Shown piece after piece: positions 1-6,306 of a stretch of DNA of 10,765 nt. The translations under genes were made by a program, and so were the position numbers. The DNA comes from Bacteroidota bacterium. GTDB lineage: Bacteria > Bacteroidota > Bacteroidia > Bacteroidales > UBA1556. Numbering within the stretch: position 1 is the first letter of the stretch; each line of letters begins with the position of its first letter. The DNA lies in contig QNXT01000296.1 in NCBI GenBank assembly GCA_003973505.1, forward strand, positions 1-10,765, given 5' to 3'. The notes below the pieces were generated by a model that saw nothing but the letters and a program-made list of their open reading frames with translations, made no database searches and was not told the origin of the DNA.

Positions 1-351
1 TTTGAGTTCATTTTGCCAATCGGCCAAATCACTCCAACTACCTGATTTATAAAAATTCTTAGTGGGAACAGGCAAAGTATTGGCATAAACCAAAGAGCCG
101 CCTCCCACTCCAGTTCCTGAAAGAGCTAAGATGTGTCGAAAAGCACTAATTTTCATTATCCCACGCATTCCCAAATGCGGCATCCAAAGCCATCGTTTTA
201 AATTCCAATTGGTTTTAGGAAAATCATCTGCATGATACCATTTTCCTTTCTCAATCACCAGTACCTTATAACCTTTTTCAGACAAGCGCAAAGCACTCAC
301 CGAGCCTCCAAATCCACTGCCAATAATTATATAATCGTAATCCTGTTGCAC
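1..351 (-). CDS. GMC-family FAD-dependent oxidoreductase (cholesterol oxidase/ChoD-like), N-terminal part
   Basis: The first 117 codons of a flavoprotein are visible; the rest lies beyond base 1. Near the N-terminus [19 protein letters not shown] is a classic Rossmann dinucleotide-binding motif (GxGxxG), followed by VLVIEKG, the strand ending in the acidic residue that binds the FAD ribose. Further on, [16 protein letters not shown] matches the conserved FAD-contacting segment of GMC oxidoreductases, in particular the cholesterol oxidase-like branch (GVGGGSLxYANT). The start is taken as GTG at 351: an in-frame TAA lies five codons upstream and no ATG intervenes. A TAnnTTTG promoter 28 bases upstream supports this start. 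The gene is transcribed divergently from rlmD. The substrate cannot be read from this fragment; a sterol or other alcohol is possible. The family assignment is firm, the ChoD-like subtype less so. Confidence 0.85.
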   Translation of the reverse strand, partial: MQQDYDYIIIGSGFGGSVSALRLSEKGYKVLVIEKGKWYHADDFPKTNWNLKRWLWMPHLGMRGIMKISAFRHILALSGTGVGGGSLVYANTLPVPTKNFYKSGSWSDLADWQNELK

Positions 352-379
352 CTTTACTTTTGTTTAATCTACCTTCTCT

Positions 380-413
380 CAAAAGTAGGGAAAAATCCAT
401 TCGAATTGCCAAA
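380..413 (-). promoter_or_regulatory. Promoter of the GMC oxidoreductase gene
   Basis: On the minus strand TACTTTTG (387 down to 380) matches the Bacteroidota -7 consensus TAnnTTTG. A TTTG (413 down to 410) lies 22 bases further upstream, within the 17-23 spacing known for the -33 element. The GTG start at 351 follows 28 bases after the box. Of the boxes in this window it is the only one with both elements well placed. Confidence 0.6.
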
Positions 414-509
414 TACAATGATTTATTCACGCAAAACAGCGATACACTTAAGTAAGTAGCTATGTTTTTTTTGAATTAAAATATAATGCCTCACAAATAT
501 ATTATTCAA

Positions 510-517
510 TACCTTTG
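510..517 (+). promoter_or_regulatory. -7 promoter box of rlmD
   Basis: TACCTTTG fits the Bacteroidota TAnnTTTG consensus; no convincing -33 TTG is seen at the usual spacing. It decides the rlmD start: the in-frame TTG at 515 is the end of this box, so transcription would begin downstream of it and the ATG at 542 must be used. Confidence 0.55.
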
Positions 518-541
518 CCTCCAAATATTAAAAGAAGCATA

Positions 542-1957
542 ATGGGAAGAAAAAAGCGTAGAGAAAAACCCCTTTTACAAGAGGTGGAAATTACAGCAGC
601 TGGAGCTGAGGGCAAAGCTGTTGGGCGTGTTGACGATAAAGTAGTATTTGTGCCATTTGCCGCACCAGGCGATATTATTGATGTGCAAGTAACTAAAAAG
701 AAACGTTCCTATATGGAAGGGAAAATAACGAAATTCCATAAAAAATCAGATTTACGTATTGAGCCTGAATGTGAACATTTTACTGTGTGTGGCGGCTGTA
801 AATGGCAACATCTTCCCTATGCAGAGCAAACGAAATTTAAGCAAAAGCAAGTGGAAGATAACCTATCGCGCATTGGTCATATTGATGTATCAGGAATAAG
901 TCCTATTGTGGGTGCCGAGAAAGAATATTACTACCGAAATAAACTGGAATACACTTTCTCAAATCTAGCTTGGCTGACTGATTTTAGCAAGGAAATGGAT
1001 TTTGCCGATCGCGATATGAATGCTTTGGGCTTTCATATTCCTGGCATGTTCGACCGTGTTTTAGATATTAATCATTGCTATTTACAAGCTGAACCTTCCA
1101 ATAAAATACGTTTGGCAGTGAAAGCCTATGCGAAAGAACATAATCTCAGCTTTTTCGACATTCGAAATCAGCATGGTTTTCTACGTAACTTAATTGTACG
1201 CACAGCATCCACGGGTGAAATTATGATTATTGTGGTTTTCTTTCATGAAGATGTGGAAGCTCGCGAGGGATTACTGAAGCATTTACAGGAAAACTTCCCT
1301 GAGATTACTTCCCTAATGTATATCATTAACGAAAAGAAAAACGATAGCATTACCGACCAAGAAGTTGTATTATTTGCTGGCAAAGATTTTATGTATGAGC
1401 AAATGGAAGACCTTAAATTTAAGGTTGGTCCAAAATCATTCTACCAAACCAATAATGAGCAAGCCTATAAACTTTATAAGATTACTCGGGATTTTGCTAA
1501 TTTAACTGGCGATGAATTGGTGTACGATTTATATACAGGAACCGGAACCATTGCCAATTTTGTGGCTAAAAATGCTAAAAAAGTGATTGGAATAGAATAT
1601 GTTCCAGAGGCAATTGAAGATGCTAAAATCAATTCTGATTTAAATGGAATTACAAATACAACATATTTTGCGGGTGATATGGTGAAGGTATTGGATGATT
1701 TGTTTATTGACACTCATGGTAAACCTGATGTAATAATTACCGACCCTCCAAGGGCAGGAATGCATCCTAAAGTTGTGGAATTGCTTAATCGTATTGAAGC
1801 AAAACGCATTGTATATGTGAGTTGTAATCCAGCAACCCAAGCCCGTGATGTGGAAATATTAATGCAAAAGTATGACGTAAAAGCCATTCAGCCCGTAGAT
1901 ATGTTTCCTCAAACTCATCATGTTGAGAATGTTATATTGCTTGAACTGAAAAACTAA
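542..1957 (+). CDS. rlmD: 23S rRNA (uracil-C5)-methyltransferase, RlmD/RumA type
   Basis: A SAM-dependent enzyme that makes 5-methyluridine in 23S rRNA (U1939 in E. coli numbering); cytoplasmic. Numbering from the ATG at 542 (471 aa): a TRAM RNA-binding domain at about residues 5-60; cysteines 77, 83 and 86 (CxxxxxCxxC) plus Cys179, the expected 4Fe-4S ligands of RumA; the SAM-binding motif DLYTGTGTI at about 329-337; TDPPRAG at 400-406; the catalytic nucleophile Cys428 in YVSCNPATQARD; and the general base Glu462 in HHVEN. Length and motif order are those of the RumA/TrmA family. An in-frame TTG at 515 would add nine residues but lies inside the promoter box. The basic start GRKKRREK is common in this family. 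RlmD is the best name, but some relatives methylate U747 instead (RlmC) or both sites (RlmCD), so the exact target is inferred. Confidence 0.9.
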   Translation: MGRKKRREKPLLQEVEITAAGAEGKAVGRVDDKVVFVPFAAPGDIIDVQVTKKKRSYMEGKITKFHKKSDLRIEPECEHFTVCGGCKWQHLPYAEQTKFKQKQVEDNLSRIGHIDVSGISPIVGAEKEYYYRNKLEYTFSNLAWLTDFSKEMDFADRDMNALGFHIPGMFDRVLDINHCYLQAEPSNKIRLAVKAYAKEHNLSFFDIRNQHGFLRNLIVRTASTGEIMIIVVFFHEDVEAREGLLKHLQENFPEITSLMYIINEKKNDSITDQEVVLFAGKDFMYEQMEDLKFKVGPKSFYQTNNEQAYKLYKITRDFANLTGDELVYDLYTGTGTIANFVAKNAKKVIGIEYVPEAIEDAKINSDLNGITNTTYFAGDMVKVLDDLFIDTHGKPDVIITDPPRAGMHPKVVELLNRIEAKRIVYVSCNPATQARDVEILMQKYDVKAIQPVDMFPQTHHVENVILLELKN

Positions 1958-2006
1958 ATAAGACTCTATTTTATTAAAATTTCAATACATAAACACCGTG
2001 ACAAAA

Positions 2007-3329
2007 ATGATAAAAAAAGCACTTTTCCTATTAGTTTTAATAGGAATTAGCGTTATTTCAAAAGCGCAAGAACTACCAAAAGAACAGCGTATGCAATGGT
2101 TCGAAGATGCCAAATTAGGTATTTTTATCCATTGGGGAATTTACAGTGTACAGGGAACAAGTGAGTCTTGGGCCTTTTATAATGGTCATATTTCGCATAA
2201 GGACTATATGAAACAAATTAAAGGATTTACGGCTAAAAACTGGAATCCTGATGAATGGGCTGTGCTTATAAAAGAAAGCGGTGCAAAATACACGGTTATT
2301 ACTTCAAAACATCACGATGGTGTGGCTCTTTGGGATACACACTATGGAAATAATAATATTGTGCATAACTCCCCTGCCAAACGCGATTTAATAACACCCT
2401 TTGCCAAAGCAATTCGGAAACAAGGAATTAAACTTGGACTTTATTACTCTTTAATTGATTGGTCGTACCCCGATTACCCGAACTTTACCAGAGTAAAAAA
2501 ACGATATGAAAATGATAGCATTCGCTTTGCAAAATTCACTGAATACAATCTTGGTCAAATAAAAGAGATTGGACAATTTAAGCCTGACCTTTATTGGTTT
2601 GATGGTGATTGGGAGCAAAGTGCCGAGCGATGGAAGGCCAAAGAAATTCGAAAAATGATACTTGAAAACAACCCAAAGGCCATTATAAATTCACGACTTC
2701 AGGGCTATGGTGATTATTCCACTCCCGAACAAGGTGTACCGATTCATCGTCCAAAAAGTAAATATTGGGAACTTTGCTTAACCACTAATGATTCCTGGGG
2801 CTACTATCCCACCGACACCAATTATAAAACAGTAAACCAAGTGATACGTATTTTCGTGGACTGCCTAAGTAAAGGAGGAAATCTTTTATTAGATATCGGG
2901 CCAAAGGAAGATGGTACAATTCCAAAAGAACAAGTGGAAATACTAAAAGGATTAGGTCGTTGGACTAAAAAACATAGCGAAGCTATTTATGGAACGCGTG
3001 CAGGAATTGATGCCGATTATTTCAACGGCTACTCCACTTTATCACCAGATAGCACAACGCTATTCCTCTATCTTGACAACCATCCAACAGGAGAAGTTTT
3101 GGTCAAAGGTTTAATGAATAAAGTAAAAAGAGCCTATGTAGTTGGTGAGAATAAGGATTTGAACTTCCATATTGTGGGCAAGTTATCGTGGAGTAAAGCT
3201 CCGGGATTATTCTATATCAATTTCCCAAGACAACTTCAAGATCAAGATGTAAGTGTGATTGCCTTGGAATTGGATGGCCCCATAAAACTTTGGGATTTAG
3301 AAACAAAAGCTCAAACAAATTCAAATTAG
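2007..3329 (+). CDS. Secreted alpha-L-fucosidase, glycoside hydrolase family 29
   Basis: A retaining fucosidase that removes terminal L-fucose from glycans. From the ATG at 2007 (440 aa), MIKKALFLLVLIGISVISKAQ is a clean Sec signal peptide with cleavage expected after the Ala of SKA, so the enzyme is probably periplasmic. GH29 hallmarks follow, numbered from this ATG: WFEDAKLGIFIHWGIYS at about 31-47, TSKHHDGVALWD at 99-110 with the substrate-binding His pair, and DLYWFDGDW at 194-202, where the Asp of WFDG (Asp199) aligns with the catalytic nucleophile. WELCLTTNDSWGYY and GGNLLLDIGPKEDG follow, then a short C-terminal beta domain. A GTG at 1998 could add three residues, but the ATG fits the signal peptide better. 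It begins 49 bases after rlmD with no TAnnTTTG box, so read-through from rlmD is possible. No SusC/SusD genes lie nearby. The acid/base residue and GH29 subfamily are not assigned. Confidence 0.92.
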   Translation: MIKKALFLLVLIGISVISKAQELPKEQRMQWFEDAKLGIFIHWGIYSVQGTSESWAFYNGHISHKDYMKQIKGFTAKNWNPDEWAVLIKESGAKYTVITSKHHDGVALWDTHYGNNNIVHNSPAKRDLITPFAKAIRKQGIKLGLYYSLIDWSYPDYPNFTRVKKRYENDSIRFAKFTEYNLGQIKEIGQFKPDLYWFDGDWEQSAERWKAKEIRKMILENNPKAIINSRLQGYGDYSTPEQGVPIHRPKSKYWELCLTTNDSWGYYPTDTNYKTVNQVIRIFVDCLSKGGNLLLDIGPKEDGTIPKEQVEILKGLGRWTKKHSEAIYGTRAGIDADYFNGYSTLSPDSTTLFLYLDNHPTGEVLVKGLMNKVKRAYVVGENKDLNFHIVGKLSWSKAPGLFYINFPRQLQDQDVSVIALELDGPIKLWDLETKAQTNSN

Positions 3330-3442
3330 TGATCGGACTTAAATTTGCCAAAGGACAAAATTCCACTATTATAGATAAGTATTTAGAAGCTGTCATATTC
3401 AGTAAATTATGACTACCATTCTTTAGTTTAATTAAAAATCAA

Positions 3443-3580
3443 TCCCCTTGCCAACACACTAGCAGACACACTCCCCTTCGTCAAGGGGAACTTGCATACT
3501 CATCTTTATAGACAAGTTATTCAATGTGTTACGACATCCTCCTTGGATAAGGAGGGTGTGTAAGCAATGTGCGCGGAAGG
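3443..3580. repeat. Compound palindromic intergenic repeat (three nested stem-loops)
   Basis: Three perfect short stems are visible: CCCCTT/AAGGGG (3473-3478 with 3483-3488, loop CGTC), AACTTG/CAAGTT (3489-3494 with 3513-3518), and CCTCCTT/AAGGAGG (3538-3544 with 3549-3555, loop GGAT). In addition the outer arms 3466-3478 (ACACACTCCCCTT) and 3549-3561 (AAGGAGGGTGTGT) pair with one mismatch and one G-T pair, so the element could fold either as separate hairpins or as one long cruciform. Weaker pairing (CACA 3455-3458 with TGTG 3568-3571) extends it outward. Its GC-rich arms contrast with the AT-rich surroundings. It resembles dispersed palindromic intergenic repeats of Bacteroidota; whether it has other copies cannot be seen here. 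It could also act as a bidirectional terminator after the fucosidase gene. Confidence 0.6.
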
Positions 3581-3652
3581 AGAATTGAGTTAAACATTAT
3601 ATTTTAGCCTAAAATTTGCCAATGTTTTAAAAATAATGAGTTAAGGTTTTCT

Positions 3653-3660
3653 TACCTTTG
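3653..3660 (+). promoter_or_regulatory. -7 promoter box of rfbC
   Basis: TACCTTTG, identical to the rlmD box, ends 34 bases before the rfbC ATG. No good -33 TTG is seen at 17-23 bases. Together with the palindrome upstream it suggests rfbC starts its own transcript. Confidence 0.55.
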
Positions 3661-3694
3661 CCCATATCAGAACAATAAGGCGAAGCAAACATTT

Positions 3695-4240
3695 ATGGAA
3701 ATAATAAAAACAAAAATACAAGATTTATATATCATCAAACCAGATGTTTTTGAAGATGAACGAGGCTATTTTTTCGAATCATTTAATAAAGAAAAATTCA
3801 AAACATTGGGTTTAGATTTGGATTTTGTTCAAGACAATGAGTCCAAATCCCAAAAGAATGTGCTTCGAGGATTACACTTCCAAAAGCCCCCTTTTGCACA
3901 AGGAAAACTCGTACGAGTAGTAAAAGGTGCTGTTTTGGATGTTGCTGTAGATTTACGCACCAACTCTGAAACCTATGGCCAATGGGAAACCGTAGAATTA
4001 AGTGAGGAAAATAAACTAATGTATTGGATTCCACCTGGGTTTGCACATGGTTTTTTAACCTTACGCGACGACACAGTTTTCACTTATAAATGTACCAACG
4101 TTTATAATAAAGAATCGGAAGGAAGTATTCTATGGAATGATGATAGTCTAAAGATTGATTGGAATCTTAAACAAGACCCCATCCTTTCACAAAAAGACAA
4201 AGAAGCTCCCATTTTTAAAGAGTTTATTTCTCCATTTTAG
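3695..4240 (+). CDS. rfbC: dTDP-4-dehydrorhamnose 3,5-epimerase
   Basis: The third enzyme of dTDP-L-rhamnose synthesis; it epimerises C3 and C5 of dTDP-4-keto-6-deoxyglucose to supply rhamnose for surface polysaccharide. The 181-aa cupin protein has the usual RmlC length. Visible motifs are FEDERGYFFESFN (19-31), QDNESKSQKNVLRGLHFQ (46-63) with catalytic His61, GKLVRVVKGAVLDVAVDLR (70-88), WIPPGFAHGF (111-120), and FTYKCTN with the second catalytic residue Tyr131. The 70-residue His-Tyr spacing is that of known RmlC enzymes. It stands alone here: rfbA, rfbB and rfbD, which often flank it, are absent from the window, so the rest of the pathway must be elsewhere. Confidence 0.95.
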   Translation: MEIIKTKIQDLYIIKPDVFEDERGYFFESFNKEKFKTLGLDLDFVQDNESKSQKNVLRGLHFQKPPFAQGKLVRVVKGAVLDVAVDLRTNSETYGQWETVELSEENKLMYWIPPGFAHGFLTLRDDTVFTYKCTNVYNKESEGSILWNDDSLKIDWNLKQDPILSQKDKEAPIFKEFISPF

Positions 4241-4259
4241 TTTTTTTCTAAAAAATGAG

Positions 4260-4267
4260 TAGTTTTG
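4260..4267 (+). promoter_or_regulatory. -7 promoter box of the PD40 lipoprotein gene
   Basis: TAGTTTTG matches TAnnTTTG and ends 27 bases before the ATG at 4295, the same arrangement as at rlmD and rfbC. No clear -33 element. It lies only 20 bases past the rfbC stop, so co-transcription with rfbC remains possible. Confidence 0.45.
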
Positions 4268-4294
4268 TGAATAATCATTCCTCAAAACTGCAAA

Positions 4295-5335
4295 ATGAAG
4301 AAACTATTACTTATAATCAGCCTTGGAACTTTGGCGAGTATCCTAATTCTCAGTAGTTCCTCATGTAAAAAATCGAAAAAATGGGATTATGAAAAAGGGC
4401 ATTTTTCTACAACTCCTGTAAATTTAAGCTTTCTCAATACGGCTTATGATGATTATAATTCGACTCTCAATCAATCAGGTGAAACCTTTCCTCTATGTTT
4501 TTCAACAAATAGAAAAAGTAATGGTTCACAGTTTGACATTATATATAAACTCATACAAATTGTCTATGACTGGGAAACAAAAGATTTGAGCATAAAACTT
4601 GAAACAAGTGGAAATCTAGATGTTGCAATCAACAATAATAGCATTTACAGCGCCTTGTCGAAAATAAATACTTCTGCCAATGAATTTGGACCTTTTATGG
4701 TAAATATGGGCATCAAAAAATCTACAAATAGCAATTGGGGACAATATTATTCATACCTATTTCTTTATTCAAATGATGTAAATGGCCAGCAAGATATCCG
4801 CTTTGTTGAAAATAGAGATCAGGAGAATTATACCGAGGCCAAAGAAGTAAAATTCTTAAATAGTTCATTTGATGACGCCTACCCTAGTTTCAATAAAAAT
4901 GATAGTGGCTTATACTTTTGTTCCAATCGAGAGGGGGAATTTAATATTTATTATGCAAGTATCGATTTTTCAAGTCGTGATTGGCCCACAATATTCAGTG
5001 ATACTACGCAAAAGCAAATTGTAAAAGTAAATATGCTCTCATCAGATTCAGCAGATAAATGCCCATTTATACTAGGAAACACCATGGTTTTTACGAGTAA
5101 ACGCCCCGGTGGATATGGAGGTTTCGATTTATACTATAGCAAATTTGAGGACGGGCATTGGTCAGAACCTATAAACTTTGGGTCAAAAATAAATACAGCA
5201 GCTGATGAATACCGCCCAATTGTAAGACGTGAAGAGGGTTTTGATAATGACTTTATGATATTTTCCTCAAACCGACAAGGAGGAAAAGGCGGCTTTGATT
5301 TATACTATGTAGGTATTGATAAAATACCCTACTAA
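4295..5335 (+). CDS. Putative lipoprotein with PD40 (WD40-like/TolB-type) beta-propeller repeats
   Basis: 346 aa. A KK start, a hydrophobic stretch (residues 4-20) and SSSSCKKSKK suggest a signal-peptidase II lipoprotein with lipidated Cys24; the -3 position is Ser rather than the usual Leu, so the lipobox is imperfect. Four PD40 blade signatures of the form F-(C/S/T)-S/T-(N/K)-R...G...FDLYY occur at about residues 69-84, 208-220, 266-281 and 323-338; the last two (FTSKRPGGYGGFDLYY and FSSNRQGGKGGFDLYY) are close copies. Such propellers bind peptides or proteins at the cell envelope, as in TolB, and often precede an OmpA-like peptidoglycan-binding domain, which is absent here. No enzymatic residues are recognised, so no function beyond an envelope binding or scaffold role is proposed. 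It has its own promoter box and no obvious functional link to its neighbours. Confidence 0.8.
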   Translation: MKKLLLIISLGTLASILILSSSSCKKSKKWDYEKGHFSTTPVNLSFLNTAYDDYNSTLNQSGETFPLCFSTNRKSNGSQFDIIYKLIQIVYDWETKDLSIKLETSGNLDVAINNNSIYSALSKINTSANEFGPFMVNMGIKKSTNSNWGQYYSYLFLYSNDVNGQQDIRFVENRDQENYTEAKEVKFLNSSFDDAYPSFNKNDSGLYFCSNREGEFNIYYASIDFSSRDWPTIFSDTTQKQIVKVNMLSSDSADKCPFILGNTMVFTSKRPGGYGGFDLYYSKFEDGHWSEPINFGSKINTAADEYRPIVRREEGFDNDFMIFSSNRQGGKGGFDLYYVGIDKIPY

Positions 5336-5421
5336 GAAATATGTTTGCTAAAAAATCCAAGCCCATCAAAAAAGATTATAAATAAACATCAGGGCTATTA
5401 GGTTAGGATTTGTTTTTTTTC

Positions 5422-5429
5422 TAAATTTG
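5422..5429 (+). promoter_or_regulatory. -7 promoter box of the flavodoxin gene
   Basis: TAAATTTG matches TAnnTTTG. It lies 70 bases before the ATG at 5500. It argues against the in-frame TTG at 5434, which would fall at or before the expected transcription start. Confidence 0.5.
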
Positions 5430-5499
5430 AGCTTTGTTTAATACGAATTGCCTAATTTATATTAAACGACTGTTTATCAATATTAAAAGCAATATAATT

Positions 5500-6030
5500 A
5501 TGAAAAAAATAGGATTATTTTACTGGCCAAAAGGAGGTAATGTAGAAAAGGCTGCTTTGGCAATCAAAGCAAAATTCAATGATGATGAGATTGACATGAT
5601 TGATTTAGGTCAGTTAACTACTGAGAAAGTTGCTCAATACGAAAACTTGATTTTTGGTTGCTCAACAGTAGGTGCCGACCATTGGGAAGACGCTACTGAT
5701 GATAATAAATGGTATATAATGTTCCATGATTTAGAGGAGAAAAAGGTAGATTTTGGAAAAAAGAAAACCGCTATATTTGGCTTAGGTGACCAAATCAACT
5801 ACCCTCATAATTTTGTAGATGGCATGGAGCGTGTTTATGGTTTTATTGCCAAGCATAATGTAGAACTTGTAGGACAATGGAAAGATGATGGAAGCTATGA
5901 TTTTAAAGAGTCGGAAGCATTGCATGATGGCTATTTCAGAGGATTGGCTTTAGACCTCGATCATCAGGAAGACTTACTTGATAATAGAGTTAGTGCCTGG
6001 GTTGAAGAACTAAAAAAAGAATTCAAGTAA
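5500..6030 (+). CDS. Long-chain flavodoxin with atypical FMN-phosphate loop
   Basis: A 176-aa cytoplasmic FMN electron carrier. From the ATG at 5500, the first beta strand MKKIGLFYW leads into PKGGNVEKAA, where ordinary flavodoxins have a (S/T)xTGxT phosphate-binding loop; only Gly and Asn are kept here. The two isoalloxazine-side loops are well conserved: IFGCSTVGADHWED (about 51-64) and FGLGDQINYPHNFVDGM (93-109). The C-terminal part ending GLALDLDHQEDLLDNRVSAWVEEL is characteristic of long-chain flavodoxins with the extra roughly 20-residue loop. An upstream TTG at 5434 in the same frame is rejected because of the promoter box and the poor N-terminal extension. The next gene is metH, and in E. 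coli flavodoxin supplies the electron for MetH reactivation, so such a role here is a reasonable inference. Separate promoter and terminator show it is not in the metH transcript. Confidence 0.85.
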   Translation: MKKIGLFYWPKGGNVEKAALAIKAKFNDDEIDMIDLGQLTTEKVAQYENLIFGCSTVGADHWEDATDDNKWYIMFHDLEEKKVDFGKKKTAIFGLGDQINYPHNFVDGMERVYGFIAKHNVELVGQWKDDGSYDFKESEALHDGYFRGLALDLDHQEDLLDNRVSAWVEELKKEFK

Positions 6031-6049
6031 TTTTTGAAGATTTTATAAA

Positions 6050-6079
6050 AAAGAAGCTCTCATTTTGAGGGCTTTTTTT
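6050..6079 (+). terminator. Intrinsic terminator after the flavodoxin gene
   Basis: AGCTCTC (6055-6061) pairs with GAGGGCT (6067-6073) across an ATTTT loop, with one G-U pair; A residues before and a seven-T run after (6073-6079) lengthen the stem and give the usual U tract. It lies 20-50 bases past the stop and separates the flavodoxin transcript from the metH leader. Confidence 0.8.
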
Positions 6080-6133
6080 ATGGGATAAACCCATGAATAT
6101 TTCGTCAGTATCCATGCATTTCAAATTTTACCC

Positions 6134-6141
6134 TATATTTG
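6134..6141 (+). promoter_or_regulatory. -7 promoter box of the metH leader
   Basis: TATATTTG matches TAnnTTTG. It falls between the terminator and the SAM riboswitch. Transcription starting a few bases downstream would include the whole aptamer. No good -33 TTG is seen at 17-23 bases. Confidence 0.6.
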
Positions 6142-6176
6142 CATAAGAATTCAATATTCCTACCTATACTGGGATT

Positions 6177-6295
6177 TTGATTTATACAGAAGAGTGGAGA
6201 GATTAGGCTCTATGAAACTCTGACAACCTGGCCACTAAGTGGAGAAGGTGCCAATACCTAATCTTAGCATAAATAGCTAAGAGATTATAAATTAA
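6177..6295 (+). promoter_or_regulatory. SAM-I (S-box) riboswitch controlling metH
   Basis: All elements of the SAM-I aptamer can be drawn by hand. P1 is TTTATA (6181-6186) with TATAAA (6286-6291), extendable by four pairs to 6177/6295. P2 is AGAGT (6191-6195) with ACTCT (6217-6221). P2b is AGAG (6198-6201) with CTCT (6208-6211). The P2b loop ATTAGG (6202-6207) forms the pseudoknot with CCTAAT (6257-6262). P3 includes CCAC (6232-6235) with GTGG (6239-6242), closed by CC/GG at 6227-6228 and 6247-6248. P4 is CTTAGC (6263-6268) with GCTAAG (6276-6281). The conserved cores ATGAAA, GACAACC and AAGGTGCCAAT are present. There is no terminator between it and the ATG. The extended P1 ends 11 bases before the metH start, so SAM binding probably blocks translation initiation rather than elongation of transcription (inference). 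Confidence 0.95.
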
Positions 6296-6306
6296 CATAA
6301 TAACCA

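Larger units (their letters stand above)
3330..3694. other. Gene-free gap with direct repeats and a palindromic element
   Basis: No coding frame is convincing here. The stretch begins and ends with two copies of a 14-bp sequence differing at one base, CT(T/A)AAATTTGCCAA, at 3338-3351 and 3609-3622. A shorter related TTGCCAA sits at 3448-3454. Between the outer copies lies the palindromic element described separately, and the right end carries the rfbC promoter. The direct repeats could be a duplicated binding site, the edges of an old insertion, or chance. Confidence 0.5.

Noticed and set aside
232..459. 75-codon open frame on the plus strand
   Set aside because: It overlaps the GMC oxidoreductase gene and its promoter on the other strand, has no family signature, and reads as antisense noise.
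515..541. TTG start that would lengthen RlmD by nine residues
   Set aside because: The TTG is the last part of the TACCTTTG promoter box, so it would not be in the mRNA; the ATG at 542 gives the usual family N-terminus.
5358..5400. Possible terminator after the PD40 gene (AGCCC/GGGCT with a loop of about 30 bases)
   Set aside because: The stem is only five pairs, the loop is long, and the T-run does not follow the stem directly.
5434..5499. TTG-initiated 22-residue extension of the flavodoxin
   Set aside because: It begins at or before the expected transcription start, and flavodoxins begin directly with the KKIGLFY strand seen at 5500.
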